A stretch of 16,558 nucleotides of DNA from Prevotellaceae bacterium UBA7017 (GTDB lineage: Bacteria; Bacteroidota; Bacteroidia; Bacteroidales; Bacteroidaceae), in contig DJWZ01000072.1 of assembly GCA_002449535.1 (NCBI GenBank), forward strand, positions 1 through 16,558, read 5' to 3'. Shown piece by piece: positions 14,973 through 16,558 of the stretch. The translations under genes were made by a program, and so were the position numbers. Within the stretch, counting starts at the first letter, position 1. Each line of letters opens with the position of its first letter. Under the pieces are notes generated by a model, which searched no databases, was not told where the DNA came from, and saw only the letters and a list, made by a program, of their open reading frames with translations.

Positions 14973-15314
14973 TCAGAGCGATGGAGGTCCACGGGTAACA
15001 ATGCTGCCACAGCTGGCTGCATGATAGCCACACAAACGCTGGGCAGGATTTTTTCTACATACATGAACATATATCGTGACTGCTATTGTAGCAGCAGCCA
15101 GCATAGGAAGCGTCAGGAACTGGCATAGCACACAATCGTGTGCCCATGATATCGTTTCTGCGATATGTCCGTGACAAGTATGATGCAAGCAGTCATCGCA
15201 TCTTATTTCTTTTTGATAACTGCTACCTTCATGAATATGAACAGACGACAGCACAAGCATTGGCAGAAAAACTGCCAACAATATCCAGGCGGCTGTACGT
15301 CTTTTAAATTTCAT
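14973..15314 (-). CDS. Small Cys/His-rich membrane or secreted protein
   Basis: This 113-residue protein has an N-terminal hydrophobic segment (about 8-23), then HIHEGSSYQKE, CDDCLHHTCHGH, HDCVLCQFLTLPML and a second hydrophobic segment (about 88-105). The CxxC and clustered His/Cys pattern points to binding of a soft or transition metal outside the cytoplasm. The pattern HDCVLCQF followed by a hydrophobic helix and a C-terminal TRGPPSL is one I recall from small Bacteroidales proteins next to TonB receptors; the family has no assigned function. It lies between the deacetylase (19-nt gap) and the TonB receptor (111-nt gap), all on the same strand. It is likely an accessory of the receptor, for example a metal chaperone or sensor. 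Confidence 0.75.
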   Translation of the reverse strand: MKFKRRTAAWILLAVFLPMLVLSSVHIHEGSSYQKEIRCDDCLHHTCHGHIAETISWAHDCVLCQFLTLPMLAAATIAVTIYVHVCRKNPAQRLCGYHAASCGSIVTRGPPSL

Positions 15315-15333
15315 AATTCTACATGGTCAAAGG

Positions 15334-16059
15334 TCAAAGGGTCTTCAGTTCATAGCCTTGCTCCTTGAGGAAACGTATGGAAGCAGGCAGGGCATACTTT
15401 AGTTTCTGAATACTCTTCAGGGAGTCATGGAAAGTGATGATAGAGCCATTGCGTGTATAATATACCACATTCCTGAAGATGTCAAACGCATTAAGGTTAC
15501 GGGAGTAGTCACGCGTCACGAGGTCCCACATCACAATGGTATAGCCTTTCTTCATCAGCAGATGATAAGCACTGAGCCACATCCATCCATGAGGCGGACG
15601 GAAAAGAGGGCTTGAACTTTGAACATTAAACATTGAATATTGAACATTAGAGCCCACTTCGTTCCTAACTCCTAACTCCTCACTCCCAATTCCTAACTCT
15701 CCAAAGCCTCCGACATTGGCGGCAGTCTGCATTACGGCATCTGCCGTCTCGATATTGGAGAGATAGGTCTTGACATAATGCTTCAGGGAGCCCATGTGGT
15801 TATAGGTATGGTTTCCTATGCTGTGTCCCTCGCTGATAATTCGGCGAAAGAGGTCTGGATAACGCTTTACATTCTCGCCAACGACAAAGAAAGTTGCCTT
15901 TACGCCATGCTCCTTGAGGGTATCGAGAATGAAAGGCGTCGATTCGGGTATCGGACCGTCATCAAACGTCAGATAGACCGAATGCTCTGCAGCGTCCATG
16001 CGCCACAGAGCCTTCGGATATAACCATTTCATCCATTTGGAGGGTTGTTCTATGAACAC
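15334..16059 (-). CDS. Polysaccharide deacetylase, NodB domain
   Basis: This 241-residue enzyme belongs to carbohydrate esterase family 4, metal-dependent hydrolases that remove acetyl groups from N-acetylated sugars of peptidoglycan or surface polymers. Motifs in order: TFDDGP (31-36, Asp33 base and Asp34 metal ligand), HTYNH (84-88, metal ligands His84 and His88), RPPHG (154-158), MWDL with TRDY (177-184) and ITFHDS (208-213). No signal peptide is obvious. Between the second and third motifs, residues about 115-149 (GFGELGIGSEELG, then VRNEVGSNVQ and YSMFNVQSSS) come from two heptanucleotide repeat arrays and are absent from ordinary family members. The start is GTG, chosen because AGGAGGAG (16068-16075) lies 8 nt upstream and the previous gene ends 3 nt before. 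An ATG ten codons in is an alternative. Confidence 0.92.
   Translation of the reverse strand: MFIEQPSKWMKWLYPKALWRMDAAEHSVYLTFDDGPIPESTPFILDTLKEHGVKATFFVVGENVKRYPDLFRRIISEGHSIGNHTYNHMGSLKHYVKTYLSNIETADAVMQTAANVGGFGELGIGSEELGVRNEVGSNVQYSMFNVQSSSPLFRPPHGWMWLSAYHLLMKKGYTIVMWDLVTRDYSRNLNAFDIFRNVVYYTRNGSIITFHDSLKSIQKLKYALPASIRFLKEQGYELKTL
15612..15646 (-). repeat. Heptanucleotide array TTGAACA x5 in the deacetylase gene
   Basis: Five 7-bp units (TTGAACT, TTGAACA, TTAAACA, TTGAATA, TTGAACA) lie in tandem. On the coding strand they encode NVQYSMFNVQS. Since 7 is not a multiple of 3, a change of one unit would shift the frame of the deacetylase before its RPPHG motif. Confidence 0.88.
15663..15697 (-). 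repeat. Heptanucleotide array TCCTAAC x5 in the deacetylase gene
   Basis: Five 7-bp units (TCCTAAC, TCCTAAC, TCCTCAC, TCCCAAT, TCCTAAC) lie in tandem, 16 bp from the second, unrelated heptamer array. On the coding strand they encode ELGIGSEELGVRN. Both arrays together form one in-frame insertion. Confidence 0.88.
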
Positions 16060-16062
16060 GGT

Positions 16063-16558
16063 TTATTCTCCTCCTAAGTTTCCGCCGCGATTTTGATAGG
16101 CAGCGATGAGTTGATTAAGATTTCCTGTCATTTTGTCTGCAAGAGACTTGTTATGCTGAGATGCTATCTCGCTGAAACGCTGCATAATATAGAGATGGTA
16201 CATGCAGTCACGCTGAGACGACATAAAGCGTCCCTGCGGCAGAGAGAGGTAGTAGCGTACATACTGAACAGAGTTCTTCCACATAGCATTGAGTGTCTCC
16301 TCTGCCTTCTTGTTCATGCCAAGCTTATAGTAAGCATCAGCAAAGTCGGCACCACCATTCATGTATGTCATAGGAACATTGTATGTAGGAATAACCTTCT
16401 CAGCATAGAGTATTACCTTCTTAGCCTTGTCGAGCTGACCCTCATGTATGAGGTGTGACAGCAACGAACCGAAAAGACGACGGTGGGTTGCACACATACG
16501 GGTAACAGTCTCGTCGAGATAGAGACCTGGCTTATCCAAACCGCCATACTTGAACTTC
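16063..16558 (-). CDS. DUF2723-family membrane protein, C-terminal part
   Basis: The frame is open to the right edge (KFKYGGLDKPGLYLDETVTR), so the start lies outside the window and the TTG within it is not a real start. About 165 codons are seen. They form a soluble helical domain with TPR-like helices (RRLFGSLLSHLIHEGQLDKA, then ILYAEKVIP and ADFADAYYKLGMNKKAEETL). The pattern YLDETVTRMCATHRRLF followed by such helices is what I recall for the C-terminus of Bacteroidota DUF2723 proteins, large multi-spanning proteins related to protein O-mannosyltransferase-like enzymes (TMEM260 / GT117). The end NRGGNLGGE overlaps the Shine-Dalgarno of the deacetylase 3 nt downstream, so the two are probably co-translated. 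Confidence 0.8.
   Translation of the reverse strand, partial: KFKYGGLDKPGLYLDETVTRMCATHRRLFGSLLSHLIHEGQLDKAKKVILYAEKVIPTYNVPMTYMNGGADFADAYYKLGMNKKAEETLNAMWKNSVQYVRYYLSLPQGRFMSSQRDCMYHLYIMQRFSEIASQHNKSLADKMTGNLNQLIAAYQNRGGNLGGE
16068..16075 (-). promoter_or_regulatory. Shine-Dalgarno deciding the GTG start of the deacetylase
   Basis: AGGAGGAG on the minus strand lies within the last codons of the DUF2723 gene and 8 nt upstream of a GTG. This strong site is why the GTG at 16059 is preferred over the later ATG. Confidence 0.65.

Overview
The window comes from a Bacteroidota genome, most likely a Prevotella-like member of the Bacteroidales. The evidence is the 16S rRNA 5' end, two promoters of the Bacteroidetes TTTG / TAnnTTTG type, a four-helix-bundle suffix protein, a DUF2723 protein and short-period DNA repeats typical of this group. 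Names rest on motifs read by eye; no database search was possible. Every gene called is on the minus strand, so transcription runs from right to left.

Right part (16558 to 12690): the C-terminal end of a large DUF2723 membrane protein, a NodB-type polysaccharide deacetylase with a repeat-derived insertion in its catalytic domain, a small Cys/His-rich secreted or membrane protein, and a TonB-dependent outer-membrane receptor with a histidine-rich stretch. The last two look like a metal (zinc, copper or haem) uptake pair.

Middle (12689 to 12091): about 600 bases without a convincing gene. They hold a cluster of inverted and direct TGTTAGGT/TGTTACC repeats, a nested palindrome and a good promoter for the next operon.

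Defence region (12090 to 1419): a type I restriction-modification locus in the order hsdM, four-helix-bundle protein, unknown helical protein, hsdS, unknown membrane protein, scar, rhuM remnant, BRO-N/Fic protein, hsdR. HsdM and HsdS should form the methyltransferase and HsdR adds cleavage and translocation. The locus is heavily rearranged. The unknown helical gene sits between two perfect 21-bp copies of the hsdS start. A fossil joins the first codons of a second hsdR to the last codons of a second hsdS. A rhuM gene is cut short at a palindromic repeat and ends in the C-terminal tail of yet another hsdS. The same 9-bp tandem repeat lies after hsdM and, in frame, inside hsdR.

Left end (1386 to 1): an acyltransferase-3 membrane protein, then the rrn promoter, a leader of about 240 nt and the first bases of a 16S rRNA gene that runs off the left edge.
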